From: Shinisaurus crocodilurus | Taxonomy: Eukaryota; Chordata; Lepidosauria; Squamata; Shinisauridae | Assembly (NCBI GenBank): GCA_021292165.1 | Contig: CM037878.1 | Span: 235,443,546-235,507,545 of the forward strand | Direction: 5' to 3' | Length of the DNA stretch: 64,000 nucleotides | Shown: positions 20,426 through 32,299 of the stretch, one piece after another | Layout: every line of letters begins with the position of its first letter | Numbering within the stretch: position 1 is the first letter of the stretch | Position numbers and translations under genes: made by a program | The notes under the pieces: model-generated | Told to the model about the DNA's origin: nothing | Databases searched by the model: none | Seen by the model: only the letters and a program-made list of their open reading frames with translations

Positions 20426-21640
20426 AATCCGAGAAAAGCAATGAACAGAAATCAAAATTACAATTGAATTGAACACAAGCAGTCCCTCGGTGCTCCCCAC
20501 CCACCCCAAGGGGAAAAAAAAACACCAAAAAAAACAACTTCTTGAAAGAATGGCAGGGGCCTACTATCCAAGTAATAACCAGGCCTGCCGCACTGCAAAT
20601 GCGAGAGATTCTAAAGCCTTCCCTGCAAGAAACAGAAGGCGTAGTGCCCGCACCCCCACCCGGGAGCGGAGGTGACTACCCGTTGGGGGGGAATAGGGTG
20701 CACTACCACAAGGAGGGACTAATGAATGGGCCTGACTCAGGGTGCCCCGACAAGGGAGTTACACGACCCAGCGGAGAACGAAAGGCGCACAACCCCGCGC
20801 CAGTGAATGAAGCAGAAGCGGCGCGAGGTAGTGCGAAGGCAGGAGGCCCGAGGCCTTTCAGGGAACGATGGGTGGGCAGCGAGCTCGCTGAAGCTGGCTC
20901 AGTGTACTGCGTCCACCCAGAATGCCTGGAACAGCTAGGAAGCGCTCCGGAAGGGCTGAAGCGCCAGCCGCGGCTCAGTGGCAAACACAGAGGAAGAACG
21001 CAGGCAAGCAGGAAGGTGCAGTCGCGGGCCTGGCCTTGAACAACGGAGAAAGGATCGGGAGTGACCGTGAGGAAGGATCACCCAGCGAAAGAAGCGAGGA
21101 AGAACGTAATCCAGGCACCTCCTGGTGAGTGAAGCAGACAGGAGGGGGAAATTGGGGATTCCCTAGAAGCGGAGCTCCGTGGGCAAAGCCCTCCCCCCCC
21201 CGGGATGGGAGGGAAAAGAGCGGACGCACACACACCCCTCTGCCAAACACACCACACTCAGTATAAAATTAAGAAGGGAAAATTAATGAGAGGGACAAAA
21301 GAACCCGTCAACCAGAGGGAGAAATAGCACTCCCTCCCAATTCAAAACACACACTCAACACCGAGTCTCCAAACACCCCCCCCCCGTATCACTCTCTCAC
21401 ACACACGTAAATCCCCAAGTAGACAAAACTTAGCCAAATGATTCCAAGTGGATCCTTCTCCTCTGCAGCCGCTTTGGGAAGGAGGCAGTAACTGGTGGGT
21501 GCAAGCCTAATAACAGCTGTGCCACCCCGCCCACTCTGCCTCCTGATTGGATGGGCAAATCAGACCACTATGGTCTGATCGTAATTCTCCCCGCCCACAA
21601 ATTCCCCCCCCCCCCCCCGCCGCAGCTACGCGTGGCAAGG
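20426..21640 (-). promoter_or_regulatory. Ngaro 5' leader with GC/CCAAT-box promoter
   Basis: This long CpG-rich leader precedes the gag start. Reading along the minus strand, it has a GC box (inverse of ccccgccc, 21589-21596), a 7-bp hairpin (cagacca / tggtctg, loop cta, 21561-21577), a CCAAT box (inverse of attgg, 21546-21550) and another GC box (inverse of ccccgccc, 21525-21532). This is a TATA-less RNA polymerase II promoter layout. Its activity is inference. Open frames on the plus strand here have no domain. Confidence 0.5.
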
Positions 21641-21649
21641 TAGGGGCTT

Positions 21650-21935
21650 TCTGTTCACAAATCATGCAAACCTGTCCCGTTCACAATACTGAAGGTGACC
21701 ATGAGCAGAGGTGCCTTTTTTCAAGAAATGTTCGCAAATTCCCACAATTGCAACTGCAAATTCATAAAATATGCATTTTCACGCTTTAGTCAATGGGGTA
21801 AAAAGGGCACACTTTTGAAAAATGCACACAGAAGTGCACTTTCCCCCCATTTGAATGAGTTAAAAAAATAAGTCAAAAACGGGTACGAGCCAAAACGAAC
21901 TTTGAAGTGATTCTCAAAGAATTTAGGCATGCTTG
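21650..21935 (+). repeat. AT-rich interspersed repeat, family C (right of Ngaro)
   Basis: It contains the central ctttagtcaatggggtaaaa, flanked by atgcattttc and gcacacttttgaaaaatgc phrases, and ends aaacgaactttgaagtga. It is cut on the left where the Ngaro element abuts. Confidence 0.65.
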
Positions 21936-24900
21936 AAAATCACTGCTTCTCCCATCCTGACTTTGTACCCAAGCATATAATAACACAGTTTGGTCACATC
22001 ATTAGACAGGAGAACCAAAGCACTGAGAATGCAAGGAAAACCCATCTGCATCTTTTCTCATGTCTCCATTTGTAAGATATATTCTCTGATTATTGTTGGG
22101 AAGTAACATGCAGAGATATCTGGGTATTTCATTTCTTCACTTACTAAATGGAAAAGGACAAAATCAATACCAAAGAAATTGCATTTTCCAGCTTCAAAGT
22201 ACAGCGAACAATGAAGAGAAAATAAATGTGTAACAAGTGTCAAAAGAAAAAGCAACTGATGGTGCCTTCTTGATATGCAAGTTGGTATTTTTGCATTGAT
22301 GATTTATAAAGCAAATGATGTGACTGATGTAGTGGGGTGGGAGTAATAGAGCTTAATTCTCAGGAATGGCAATAAGTCCTATGCGCACAGAATTTCAATC
22401 TTATACAATGAACATGTGGAGGGAAGTGAGATAGTGCCCATCCCAAAGCCCACACATAGACTATATCTGTTATTGATGGTTAAGGAAGAAGAACTATAGG
22501 TTCATGCAGTGGGGGCTCTAGTATCCTAAAGGGATAGGGTCATCTGAATATCTAGAATAGTAAGAATAAATACTTACTAGGGGGCACCTTACTTACTAGT
22601 AAACCAGCACATTGATACTAATACTACGAGTTGTAATGCCACTTACAACAATGTCATTATTATAACCTCTGATACTTCCATATGATGCCTGAGTACTGTG
22701 TGAATTAAAGAGATAAGTAAAAAAAATTGCCCTTTTAAGCAGGGCTCATTCTTTTTTCTCAGTCACCAGACACTTGTGGCTTGTCAAAGGAAATGTGTGG
22801 TTTTTGGTGAAAATGCAACCAACACATACCAAATTCTAATTCCATCTTTGCAGTATTTACTTTATGGTGTTCTACTTGAAATGTTCATCATGAATGCAAT
22901 GTTTTGTCTCTGTCCAAGCTTCATCCAATGAATATTAGTATTTGGGGACATGGATATTAATGATCACATGGAAGACGCATCTCTTTCAAGAACTTTCTTT
23001 GGCTTTCTGCTTATGGCCTCTGCGCACACACACACACACACTCCTTCCGCTGAGATCCCTCTTTGCATGTCTTTGTCTCATGGAGCTATCACTAGGTGTC
23101 TGAACCCTGAAGAGATATGCTGGCAGCCAAATTGCCTGTGTAGACTCAAGCTCCTTTGTAGAAAGGACAAATAATTTATAGCTACAATATCATTTAAGGA
23201 TCAGTTTGAACAGGTCATTAATAATACAGATATGTTACCACTTTCAAACAAAAATATCTCCACTTGGGAAAGGCTCCCATGAGCATGATGCAATAAGAGA
23301 GTGAGGTCTATCACTAATTCACCTCTACCTTCATTTCAAAATAAAATAAAGAGTGATCGGTACAATTTTGTTTCACAGTCTTAATTAAACAAAATATTGC
23401 TGCTTTGCACCACCTTCTCAGCTCCTGTAGCCCACAGTCCTAATGGCTGCTAAATGGGCCTTCTTTGAAGAGTTTAGATGTCAATTGTGTGCAGAATGCC
23501 GCAGCTTGCCACAGAGGAGCAGGGACATCTTAAAATCAGCAAGGGCACTGTCAACTGTGTAGTTTCCGGGCCCAGCAAAGTGCTGGGTTTGACCTTTACT
23601 TTGTGGCTTGGGACCTTCATTTCTTAGTGAGAGCTTCTTTATATATGATCCACCACCACACATACACTGCTGCGTGTTATGATCTTCAGGCAAGCCTTGT
23701 TCCAAGGTCCAACATAAAAAGGGTTAGATTAGTTGTGAAAACAATTGGGGGCTTTTATACTACATCAAAGCTGTGACACCCCCCCCCCCGTGTCATTACA
23801 CTTCTCTGATTTCTTTTGTAGAAAGAAGTATAAAGTACCGTTTAAATTTTCTTGTGGCAGGCCTGTACAACCAAACCAACCACAACCCGGCAGCCATGTA
23901 AGATAACTCACAATGGGTTTAATAAGCCTTCAATTTTGCTGCTTGACCAGGACTGTAAAAACAGGGTGTCATGTGTAAGCCTGGTCTTAAAAATCAGTGA
24001 GATTCTTACATGGGAGAGAAGGCAAGAAATGCCATGTTAATTAAGTACAATTTTAAAAATTCAGAAAGTTTTCACACTCATGCACACGCTCACACAAATT
24101 CTGCGAGCAATATAGTCACTGAGCATCGCTGTTCCATCTACAACCACATGGCCAACATCAGTGCACACACGGAGAAGAAGCCAGGCTTTGAAGTGCACAA
24201 TTGTTCTTCAGCCAGTTATCTTTTGACCTCCCTGAATTTAATTTCCTTCTGACATCACCCCTCTCACAGACCACTCTATGTACTATCTATACTTCATATA
24301 AACTTTCAACAATACTCCATGCATCTGATGAAGTGGGTCCAGAAAAGCTTATGCTAGAATAAATTTGTTCATTTTTACAGTGCCACAAGACTCTTTGTTG
24401 TTTTTGCTGCAATAGACTAGCACAACTACCCTCTGGAAATTATATCATCATATGAAGTTCTCCACTATTGCCCTAGAGGCAGAAGTGTTGATTACTTAGC
24501 TTGTTTTGGATGTTCGAAGCAAATGTTTCTGCAAAAGATATGCAAGCTGAATGGTATGCATATGCAAATTATGTGCTAGAGTCATGTTGTTTCTTTCCCT
24601 GGAGCAGAGTTATCCATACAATTCTTCACTCACACTTCTACACAGTCTTGATTCTAAGATAAAGTCAATGCATTCTTAGAGTAAAAGGCTTGTGCCTTTA
24701 TGATTAGTTGTGCTATTTTTTCTTTCTATTATTGATTATGATTTTTGTCTCTCCTGTTTTCCTGTCTTTATATTACTGATCTTTATACTGTATTTTTTTT
24801 TTAAAATGACTGCAAGTTTGTCAGTGAAGTAGAATAGAAATACATGAATGAATTCATGCACCCATGCCTATAGGATGCTTGCTGACACAAGAGGGCAGGA

Positions 24901-24990
24901 AAGCATATACAGTATAGGCAATGGTGATCACATCTATGCTATTACTATATACATAAGAATGTATGCTAAGTACATGAGAACACTCTGTTC
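21936..24990. other. Unassigned
   Basis: About 3 kb of AT-rich DNA with no gene or family I can name. A short (AC)n lies at 23023-23041 and a run of C near 23780. Confidence 0.45.
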
Positions 24991-24999
24991 CTGAGCGCC

Positions 25000-25790
25000 T
25001 GAGCGCAATAGCAACCTCCCATTCATGTTCCCCAACAAGTGGTGTACATAGGCATACTGCCCTTGATACTGGAGGTAGCTTATAGCCATCAGGACTAGTA
25101 GCCATTGATAGCCTTATCCTCCATGAATTTGTCTAAGCCCCTTTTAAAGCCATCCAAATTGGTGGCTATCACTACTTCTTGGGGGTAGAGAATTCCATAG
25201 TTTGACTATGCACTGTGTGAAGAGGTACTTCCTTTTCTCCATGCTGAATCTCCCACCAATCAGCTTCATGGGATGAGCCTGGGCTCTAGTATTATGAGAA
25301 CGGGAGAAAAATGTCTCCCTATCCACCTTTTCCACACCATACATAATTTTGTACACCTCTATCATGTCTCCCTTTTCTTGCCTTTTGTCTAAGCTAAACA
25401 GTCCCAGATGTTGTAACTTTACTTTTCCTCATAGGGTAGTTGCTCCAGCCCCTTGATCATTTTAGTTGCCCCTTTCTGCACTTTTTCCAACTCTACAATG
25501 TCCTTTTTTAGGTGTGGTGAATTGTGTGTATACAATATTCCAATTGTGGTCACACCATAGATGTGTGGGAAGTCTGATATTGGTAGTTTTATTTTCAATT
25601 CCTATTCTAATTTTACATAACATGGAATTTTCCTTTTTCACAACAGCCACATACTGGGTCAACATTTTCATTGAGCTGTCCTCCACAACCCCAAGATCTA
25701 TTTCTTCGTCAGATCCCATCAGCATATACATGAAGTTGGGATGTTTTGGCTCAGCATGCATCACTTTACACTTTATGTAGACTTTCACAA
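25000..25790 (-). mobile_element. L3/CR1-like LINE, RT C-terminus and 3' UTR (minus)
   Basis: On the minus strand, the 25470-25780 part codes for KCKVMHAEPKHPNFMYMLMG, then DLGVVEDSSMKM and AVVKKENSMLCKIRIGIENKT. This is the post-RT segment of CR1-clade elements. Downstream are gacatgatagaggtgtacaa, aggaagtacctcttcacac and the gccatcaatgg-type 3' UTR. It is 5'-truncated, with stops. Its 3' UTR matches 47.7 and 56.4 kb, not the ttctatga type. Confidence 0.85.
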
Positions 25791-26554
25791 GTGCGGTAGA
25801 CCATGGAAGCAGCAACACTAAAGGCAAGGCACTGAAGATTTTCAAGGGTCAAGTCCCAAAACTCTGGGTCAAGGAATAGAGTATTTCCTCATGTCTGACA
25901 TACTGATTTAGATGCCCAATGCATTCTTTTAATGTATCACCATTCTAGTCACAAGGTCCTGAAGGCGGTTCATATCAGCTATGAAACCAAAGCATGAGAT
26001 CAGAACAATGGCAAAACATCCATAAAATAATAAAAAAAACCACATTTAAAACACACAGAAACATCCCTAAACAAACTAAGAATGCATCAGAAAACCTCAG
26101 CATTAATTATTCTCAGTGTCAAGCCTCCTTTTCAAATCTTAGGCAACAAGAACTGATTGAAAAGGGAAGAGACCTTCCTCAAGAGTACTCTGTAACCACT
26201 AACCAGCAACAGGTTCCATTTGTAGTGAACAAGGGTGTGTGCAAACTTAGAGGCAAAACAGAGAATCAGCAGTGACATTTGGTTCATTTATGCAGTGTTT
26301 TGGCCTTAACATTTGAGTGTTCTTTTATGTTTAAAACAAAACAACAACCCCCCTGCATATTCTGAATTAAGGTGTGTTAGTAGAAAGGTAGGCTGCAGAT
26401 TTATCCCTGACATGCTACTTTTGTATTTCAAAGGACCTTTGTTGTTGCTGGGGTTTTTTTTAAATGAGGTGCATTAAAACATCCAATCCTCAACCCATAG
26501 TCTGAAATTAAAGACTTGTCCATATACAAAACAGTCCTTCGGCTGCAATAGAGA
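25791..26554. other. Unassigned
   Basis: No gene or named repeat seen. Confidence 0.4.
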
Positions 26555-26925
26555 TGGATGAAAAACTAATTTCAGTTCACTTTTGAACAAAATTTATCCA
26601 GTTTGCACCTCCCAGAACTGAATGTGGACCTGAACGTCATCTGAGTTCCGAAGTACGTATGTTTCTGAGCTTGTAATTCATGCAGCAAGCAAAAAAAGTG
26701 TTCACAACTGCATACATTTGAAAAATACACACAAACATGTTTTAGCCCACAGGAGAAAAAATGTGTATATTCCAAAAAGGCCTACGATTGATGCATACAT
26801 TTGGGAAATGCACATGAAACTACACACAAATTTTTGTGCGGAAATTATAAAACAAAACAAAGCTTGCAGTCCAATAAGGACTCAAGTCAGAATGAGCTTT
26901 GAGGTGGAAAAGAGAGAACAGGTGC
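26555..26925 (+). repeat. AT-rich interspersed repeat, family C (good copy)
   Basis: tttcagttcacttttgaaca, tttatccagtttgcacctcc, gtacgtatgtttctgagctt, alternating acatttgaaaaatacacac phrases, a decayed centre (ttttagcccacagg), then atgcatacatttgggaaatg and aagcttgcagtcc. Confidence 0.75.
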
Positions 26926-27462
26926 AGCCCAACTTATCTTGCCATCTCAAGCAAGGCAGCGATGCCACTGCAGCCGCCTGCCCACGCACCCACCCACCCA
27001 CTTGGCTAGCTGCCTGGCTGGCCGGCCCCTTGCTTGTCCAGGCCACTCAGCCAGCCAGCCTGTCTTGCTGGCTGCTTGCTCACTCCTGCCCACCTGGCCA
27101 CTCCCACCTTTTGCCCCAGGCAGGGGGTTTCCGTAAGAGATCAGCTGACCTCTCACAGAAGCCCGGCAGCTGGGACACAAGGCAGAGCAGCCGTCCACAG
27201 TAAGAAGAATTCCACACCAGCAGCTTGCTCAAGACAGGCCTGCCAGCTGCCCTCTTGCTACAGGAAATGCCACAGCAGAAGAGCAGCTGGCAGAGCTCTC
27301 CAGAGCATCCACTGAAAGAGGTGGGGAGGTAGTGGCAGGCCCTCCTGGCAGGGGTGGGAAGAGAGTGGTGCAATGTGCCACTCTTCTTGCTCCGCTGCCT
27401 GATGTGGATGATTGTAGGGATTGGGCCCATTGTTCCTGCAGAAGTGCTTTCAAGGGATCTCA
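26926..27462. other. GC-rich unassigned block
   Basis: A locally GC-rich block (cccacccacc, ctggctggccgg). Open frames exist on both strands and in several phases, with low-complexity Pro/Ser/Ala composition. No domain or exon is supported. Confidence 0.4.
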
Positions 27463-27647
27463 GAACTGATTCTGGCTCAAAGGAGGGTGTGTGTGGAAAC
27501 CGCAGCTGAATGCCCAAGGCTGAGGAACTCAGTGATAAGCCCGGAGGAGGTATTTGGGAGGGAAGCAACAACTTCAGTCTCCATGGGAAAACAAACTGAG
27601 CATGTTAATGAGGAGGAGGGTGGATCAGGTATAATTAGTTCTAGGGT

Positions 27648-27764
27648 CAGGGGAGGCTGGGGCTCCTTTTCCATTGCAGGTTTTATTTGGAGCTTCATGG
27701 GAGCTATCCATGGTGCTGAACTCCATCTCCAAAATAGGTTCAAAACCATGGAGCACCAGCCCTG
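27648..27764. mobile_element. hAT-type palindromic MITE, copy 2 (family A, internally deleted)
   Basis: It begins CAGGGGAGGCTGG, shares ggctccttttccattgcagg and ggagctatccatggtgctga with copy 1, and ends ACCAGCCCTG. Flanks are tctagggt and cctagggt, an 8-bp duplication with one mismatch. It is shorter than copy 1, with parts of both arms missing. Confidence 0.85.
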
Positions 27765-28043
27765 CCTAGGGTGCAGCGTCAGTTAAAGAGGGCGGATCAA
27801 CTGAGAAGTGTCAGACATTCCAAGCGATTGGCCCTTAAGCAAGAGGATCTGCCTTAGAGGACGAGTATGGGTAATTTGTGCTTGGAAGAGAGGAGGGGAA
27901 TTCAGTTTGGAATCAGCTTCTTACTTATAGGCCACTCTTCTTTAATGGCTAGTATCCTTACTAGGCTTGTTTCTTTTGCTATGGACTACTGCAATACACT
28001 TCATTTATACTTGTAAGTCAGTCTGACTGGCTGGCATTAACGT

Positions 28044-28049
28044 AATAAA
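28044..28049 (+). terminator. Poly(A) signal in candidate LTR
   Basis: aataaa in cgtaataaagc, with a GT-rich region about 20-35 bases downstream. Confidence 0.45.
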
Positions 28050-28157
28050 GCTTTACGTTGAGAAGTCATTGTCAGTGTCTGCCTCTCAGTGAGAGAGAGG
28101 ATGGACACTCAACAATGCCTGAGCCCGCGTAATGATAGGGCCGGCCTGACACAGAAC

Positions 28158-29495
28158 CTTGACAAATTCAGATTTTGCTGATTGATCCCTCCCTCTTACC
28201 ATACCCACTTACCTTAGGCCTCATTGAACTTCTGCATAGGAGTGCACTGTTAGCAACTTAACATTATACACAGAGCTTTATGAGGTTTGAAGGCCAAAAT
28301 ACACATTACATATAAACAAGTGTCACGGTCCCGTGACAGCCCTTTTTCCTGAGTAAAAGCCGTTTAAGGACAGGGCTATTGAGTGAAGGACCAGTGGGGG
28401 TGGGTGGGAACAATGCTTAACCTACACCTATTTCTTCCCTCCCTTCCTCTGTTTTTCCTCTCCTGCAATACAATTTTCTGCAGCAGGATTTTGAATGTTT
28501 GTTTATGCCTGGCTCCTTCATAAGTATGTATGCCAAACTACTACACAGTACTTAAAGCATTTAACCCTAATCCTAACTATTGGATATACTCTCTGTAACC
28601 CTAATCCTAACTATTGGATATACTCTCTGTAAAATGTAGTATCTTTAGTGTTCCCACCAACTGTACAAAATATAGCTGTGCTTCCCCAATTCACCCATCA
28701 GAAACAATGGCTCATCAAAACTGCCTTTGAACATAGAAAGTGTAATCATATTTCTACAAGGAGAAAGAATATGTTTTCAGGGCCATAGGTAACAGACGAA
28801 GTCTTCCAGGAGTTTATACCACTAGCTGAAGAATACTTTATTTATTTATTGCAAAGCCTTTCATGTAAAAAGCTGAAAGAAACCCATGCATCTTTTGGCA
28901 GGTTTGTGAACACAGTTGGTAGCAAAACTGGCACACAGGACATATACAAATAAACCTTAGAACATTCTGCTTGTAATTACCAATGCTTACTTTATAGGAT
29001 TTACATAGTGCAATGTAGAAGAAATTGGACAGCTAGCCCTTGGCAATTTCTGTGGGGAATTTCAACTGCCTGTCGTCTTATAGTCATTACATTTACAAAT
29101 GAGATACAACCTCCATGTCTCCAGTGGTAGATATTATTTGTCATGCTGTGACGAATAGTTTTGGGCTGTTGTCAGCCAGTATGGTGACAAATAGGTTCTT
29201 AAAACCTTTCTGAGACTACTGCATTGGTGAGGAGTAACAGTGAAATTTTTAGAGACAAGATGAGAAAAATCCTATGTTAGAAGCACCAGAAAGCTGCAAT
29301 TGCAAACAAAATTATTGTAAGTTTACTTATGCCCGATACAAGAAAGAAGGGGGGGGGGAATCAACTTCCTTTACGATGCTCCTTTGACTTCATTTTATGT
29401 TCCCTATATTAGTTCACTTTTTGGTTACTTCTCTCTCCATCCAACCTCACCCCAAACTCCTCCACTGTCCTCCCCACCCCTCTCACCAAAGTTCT
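28158..29495. other. Unassigned, with short inverted and direct repeats
   Basis: tgtcacggtcccgtgaca at 28321-28338 is a perfect 8-bp inverted repeat. A 34-bp unit (taaccctaatcctaactatt...) occurs twice in exact tandem at 28562-28595 and 28596-28629. No gene seen. Confidence 0.5.
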
Positions 29496-29499
29496 CTGA

Positions 29500-29880
29500 A
29501 TTCCAATTCAAAGCTTGTTCCGACTCGAGTCCATATCAGATCGCGAGTTTTGTGTTTTCTTTTCTTTTTCGCATGAAAATCCATGCATATTTTTTTCCAA
29601 ATGTACACATCATGTTTGCGCATCTTTGAAATGTACACGTTCTTCTCCCATTGACTAAACCATATTTGTGCATTTTACAAAAGTATGTATTTTTTCATGT
29701 GCATTTTTCAAATGTACGCATGTTGTTGAGTGCATTTCTTTTGGCCCATGAATCACACTGCAAGCTCGGAAATGTACGAACTTCAACTGCAGTTTGTGTC
29801 CAAATCTGTGTTCAGTCTGGAAGGTGCAAACTGGGTAAATCCTGATCAAAATCAAATTGAAACAAATTTCTCATACATTC
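29500..29880 (-). repeat. AT-rich interspersed repeat, family C (minus, good copy)
   Basis: An inverse copy with all landmarks: caaagcttgttccgactcga, catgcatattttttt, tcccattgactaaa (centre), aaatgtacgcatg, gcaagctcggaaatgtac, tctggaaggtgcaaactggg, aaattgaaacaaatttctca. Confidence 0.75.
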
Positions 29881-29884
29881 CTAA

Positions 29885-31012
29885 GGTCCTCTCCTTCCCT
29901 CCCTCTCCCGATGTGTGTGTATGCGTGTGTATGTGTGATGAGGCTTCCTGCAACTCAATGCACCTTCCCAAAGGAGGGAGTGAAGATTTTGAGGAAGCTG
30001 AAGACTGTAGCATGGGCGGGAGGGGGAATAGGGGCTTGAACTCTTCTCCACCACCCACCCCCACACATACGGTGGTCTTGATCTGGATTGCCCTGCAATT
30101 TACATTGCCAGAAATGATCCAGGCATAGTAAAAATGGCAGGCATGGGGGGTCCCAATCTGGATAGGGACCACAGTGGGGGGGGCAAAGCCTCCTACCCCC
30201 CATGCTGAGGTGCTGATCCATATCAGATCCCCTATCTTTACTTCTGAGTAAAAAAATAAAAGGATAAAAGGATAGCTTCAAGTTACATCTTTAAAGTAAT
30301 TTGTATTTTGACCCTCAGGGAATTAGGGGATAGGGTGGAGTGTACAGATGAGGGGAAGTGGAAGGATCAGGGCTTCTGAAAGCAGAAATGCAGCACAAGG
30401 GCCCCAATCCTTGCTCTTCCTTTCCATCTGGTGGAATATGGGAATTGGGGCCTTTGTGCTGCCTTTCTGAAGCAGAAACACTGCGTAAAGGCCCTGATCC
30501 CTGTTGTTCCTTTTTGTGTGGTGGGGGAAGTACATGTAGGGATCAGGCCTCACAATATGTCTGTCATTTCAGATGGTTGTGAGAATCTAGCCTTATTCAG
30601 GTAATTAGGTTCCTGATACTGCAGAGCATTGCAGTCAGGTTCACGCTTACGCAGAGCACTCTGTTCAGTTTAACAGTTGCAGCTTCTCCTCAGACTTTCC
30701 CCATCACCACATACAGGTCAAGGGTGGAGGGGTACAACATCATTATTGACCATGGGGCATGGATGTAAAGGCATCAGGCTTAGCTTCCAGTTTCCTGGCT
30801 TTCTGGAGCTTGAACCAACATGAGATAGCCTTAGTTAACTCTGGTCTTAAAACAGAAGGGTTTTAAAAAATCATTGAATATCAATTAGGGATTAGGGTTT
30901 TTTTCCCTCCCCCCCCCCTTTGCTCTGTCCCAAACACACTCATTGTAAATTATGTCATGTTGTGGACTTATTCATGGATAAGCATATTTAGGAACAGTAA
31001 CATATATTTATG
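29885..31012. other. Unassigned, with one long-armed hairpin
   Basis: gcagcacaagggccccaat (30390-30408) and its inverse attggggcctttgtgctgc (30444-30462) pair at 18 of 19 positions. A partial second copy of the same wording follows to about 30550. No gene seen. Confidence 0.45.
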
Positions 31013-31196
31013 TTACTAGTCCCCGCTCGGCCATGAAACTCACTGGGTGACTTTGGGCCAGTCACTGACTCTCAGCCTAACCTACCTCACAGGGTTGTTG
31101 TGAGGATAAAAAATGGAGAAGAGGAGGATTATGTAAGCCACCTTGGGTTCCTTTCAGGAAAAAAGGCAAAGTATAAATATAATTAATTAATTAACA
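31013..31196 (+). mobile_element. MIR/CORE-type SINE, 5'-truncated
   Basis: It begins in the box B region (tagtccccgctcgg), has the full CORE segment gggtgactttgggccagtca, and ends aagtataaatataattaatt. Confidence 0.9.
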
Positions 31197-32299
31197 ACCA
31201 TTTCCCCTTGGTATTTGTCTGGCTGTTGCTGCATGAAAGGCATTCATGTGTTGTTGTTTTCATTCTCTTTTGGCAACTTTCTTTTGAGAACAAGAAGATG
31301 AATTGGGGACATCAGTCATTGAATAGCTCTTCATCATTAGATTCAAAATCATAGGAAAAGGAAAGTCCAATAATGATTTTAGATATAGGACTGTATTTAT
31401 GAAGGTGTCATCATAGTCAGTAGCTGTCCTCCCTAACTAGAAATATAGTTTCAGCTGAGCCTTTGAAATGTTGCTCAGGAAATGCTGCCAGCGCATTCTT
31501 CTGTCAAACAGCTATTTCATTAGTTTATGGATCCCCTTAAATGTTGTGCCGTTTGCAAACTCGACTACAACAGTGCTCCTTTTGTTCCAAATTTAGTTTG
31601 ATTTCAATAATTTCTCTAGCCAGTCAATACAAATAACTTCCATGACAGAGCTTATAGACTTTTCATAAGCACTGCATTTCCGAGCGTTATCTGTTTGCCT
31701 TTCATAAGATTACTTAGGTTAGCATATTTGCTTGAGAAAAATAAACTGAAGGCCACACTATGAAGTGGGGGGGGGGGGATCCTGAGCTCAGAAAAAGTAG
31801 TGGGAGAGAATGTAAAAGAGCACTCATCAGCTTGTCTCTCAAATACATATCTTGGTGCGTATGTGTGGGATGAATTTGTGTGTGGGGTGTGTGTGTAGAT
31901 ATTTTATGGTGCTTTTTGAGGGGAAGGGGAAATGCACAATGGAAAGAGCAAACTGACAGAAAAAGGAAAACAGTGCTATGAAAATTAGTGAGGGCACTGA
32001 GACTTGTAATCAGGGGCCTCTGAATGGTTAACTTACATATTTGGCTTCTGGTGAATCTCACTGGGGAGAGAAGTCCAATGTCAGGGAAGACCCTATCTCT
32101 GGTCACTATCCCCCTCACTTCCAGTGATGGTAGGAACTGGAAAAGGGCCTCCGAAGAAGTTCTTACTCCATGGGCAGGGTTCATATTGGGAAGTCCCTGA
32201 GGTACTTAGGTCCGAAGACATTTATGGGTTAATACCAGCAGTACAGTGTAGCTGTCTCAATATAGGCATAATATGTTTCATTTGTCTGGTCCCAGTCAG
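31197..32299. other. Unassigned
   Basis: No gene seen. A G-run lies near 31769 and a GT-rich patch near 31870. Confidence 0.4.

Larger units (their letters stand above)
17188..21640 (-). mobile_element. Ngaro-type tyrosine-recombinase retrotransposon, internally deleted
   Basis: On the minus strand the order is leader, gag-like N terminus, RT (YLDD), RNase H, tyrosine recombinase, SGNH hydrolase, 3' UTR with poly(A) signal. Known Ngaro elements have this order. The hydrolase, and the lack of a DNA methyltransferase, separate it from DIRS1 proper. It is CpG-rich compared with its flanks. Ends are set by the change in composition and by flanking family C repeat sequence on both sides. I could not identify the split direct repeats expected of Ngaro. 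The roughly 4.45-kb copy lacks most of gag and the N-terminal half of RT, so it cannot move on its own. Confidence 0.85.
27467..28153 (+). mobile_element. Probable solo LTR carrying a nested MITE
   Basis: It begins TGATTCTGGC and ends GGCCTGACACA, flanked by GAAC at 27463-27466 and 28154-28157 (4 bp, as for gammaretrovirus-like ERVs). A poly(A) signal aataaa lies at 28044-28049, followed by a GT-rich stretch. No clear TATA box. A family A MITE (27648-27764) lies inside it. The short flank match leaves real doubt about the exact ends. Confidence 0.5.

Noticed and set aside
20542..21128. Plus-strand frames of up to 165 residues across the Ngaro leader
   Set aside because: They run antisense through a CpG-rich leader and show no domain.
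25462..25845. Secreted host protein (hydrophobic start MKIFSALPLVLLLPW)
   Set aside because: The body of the frame is the post-RT segment of an L3/CR1-like LINE; the signal-like start is chance upstream sequence.
26718..27571. Several overlapping frames in a GC-rich block
   Set aside because: Frames exist in many phases with repetitive Ala/Pro/Ser/Leu; typical of GC-rich non-coding DNA.
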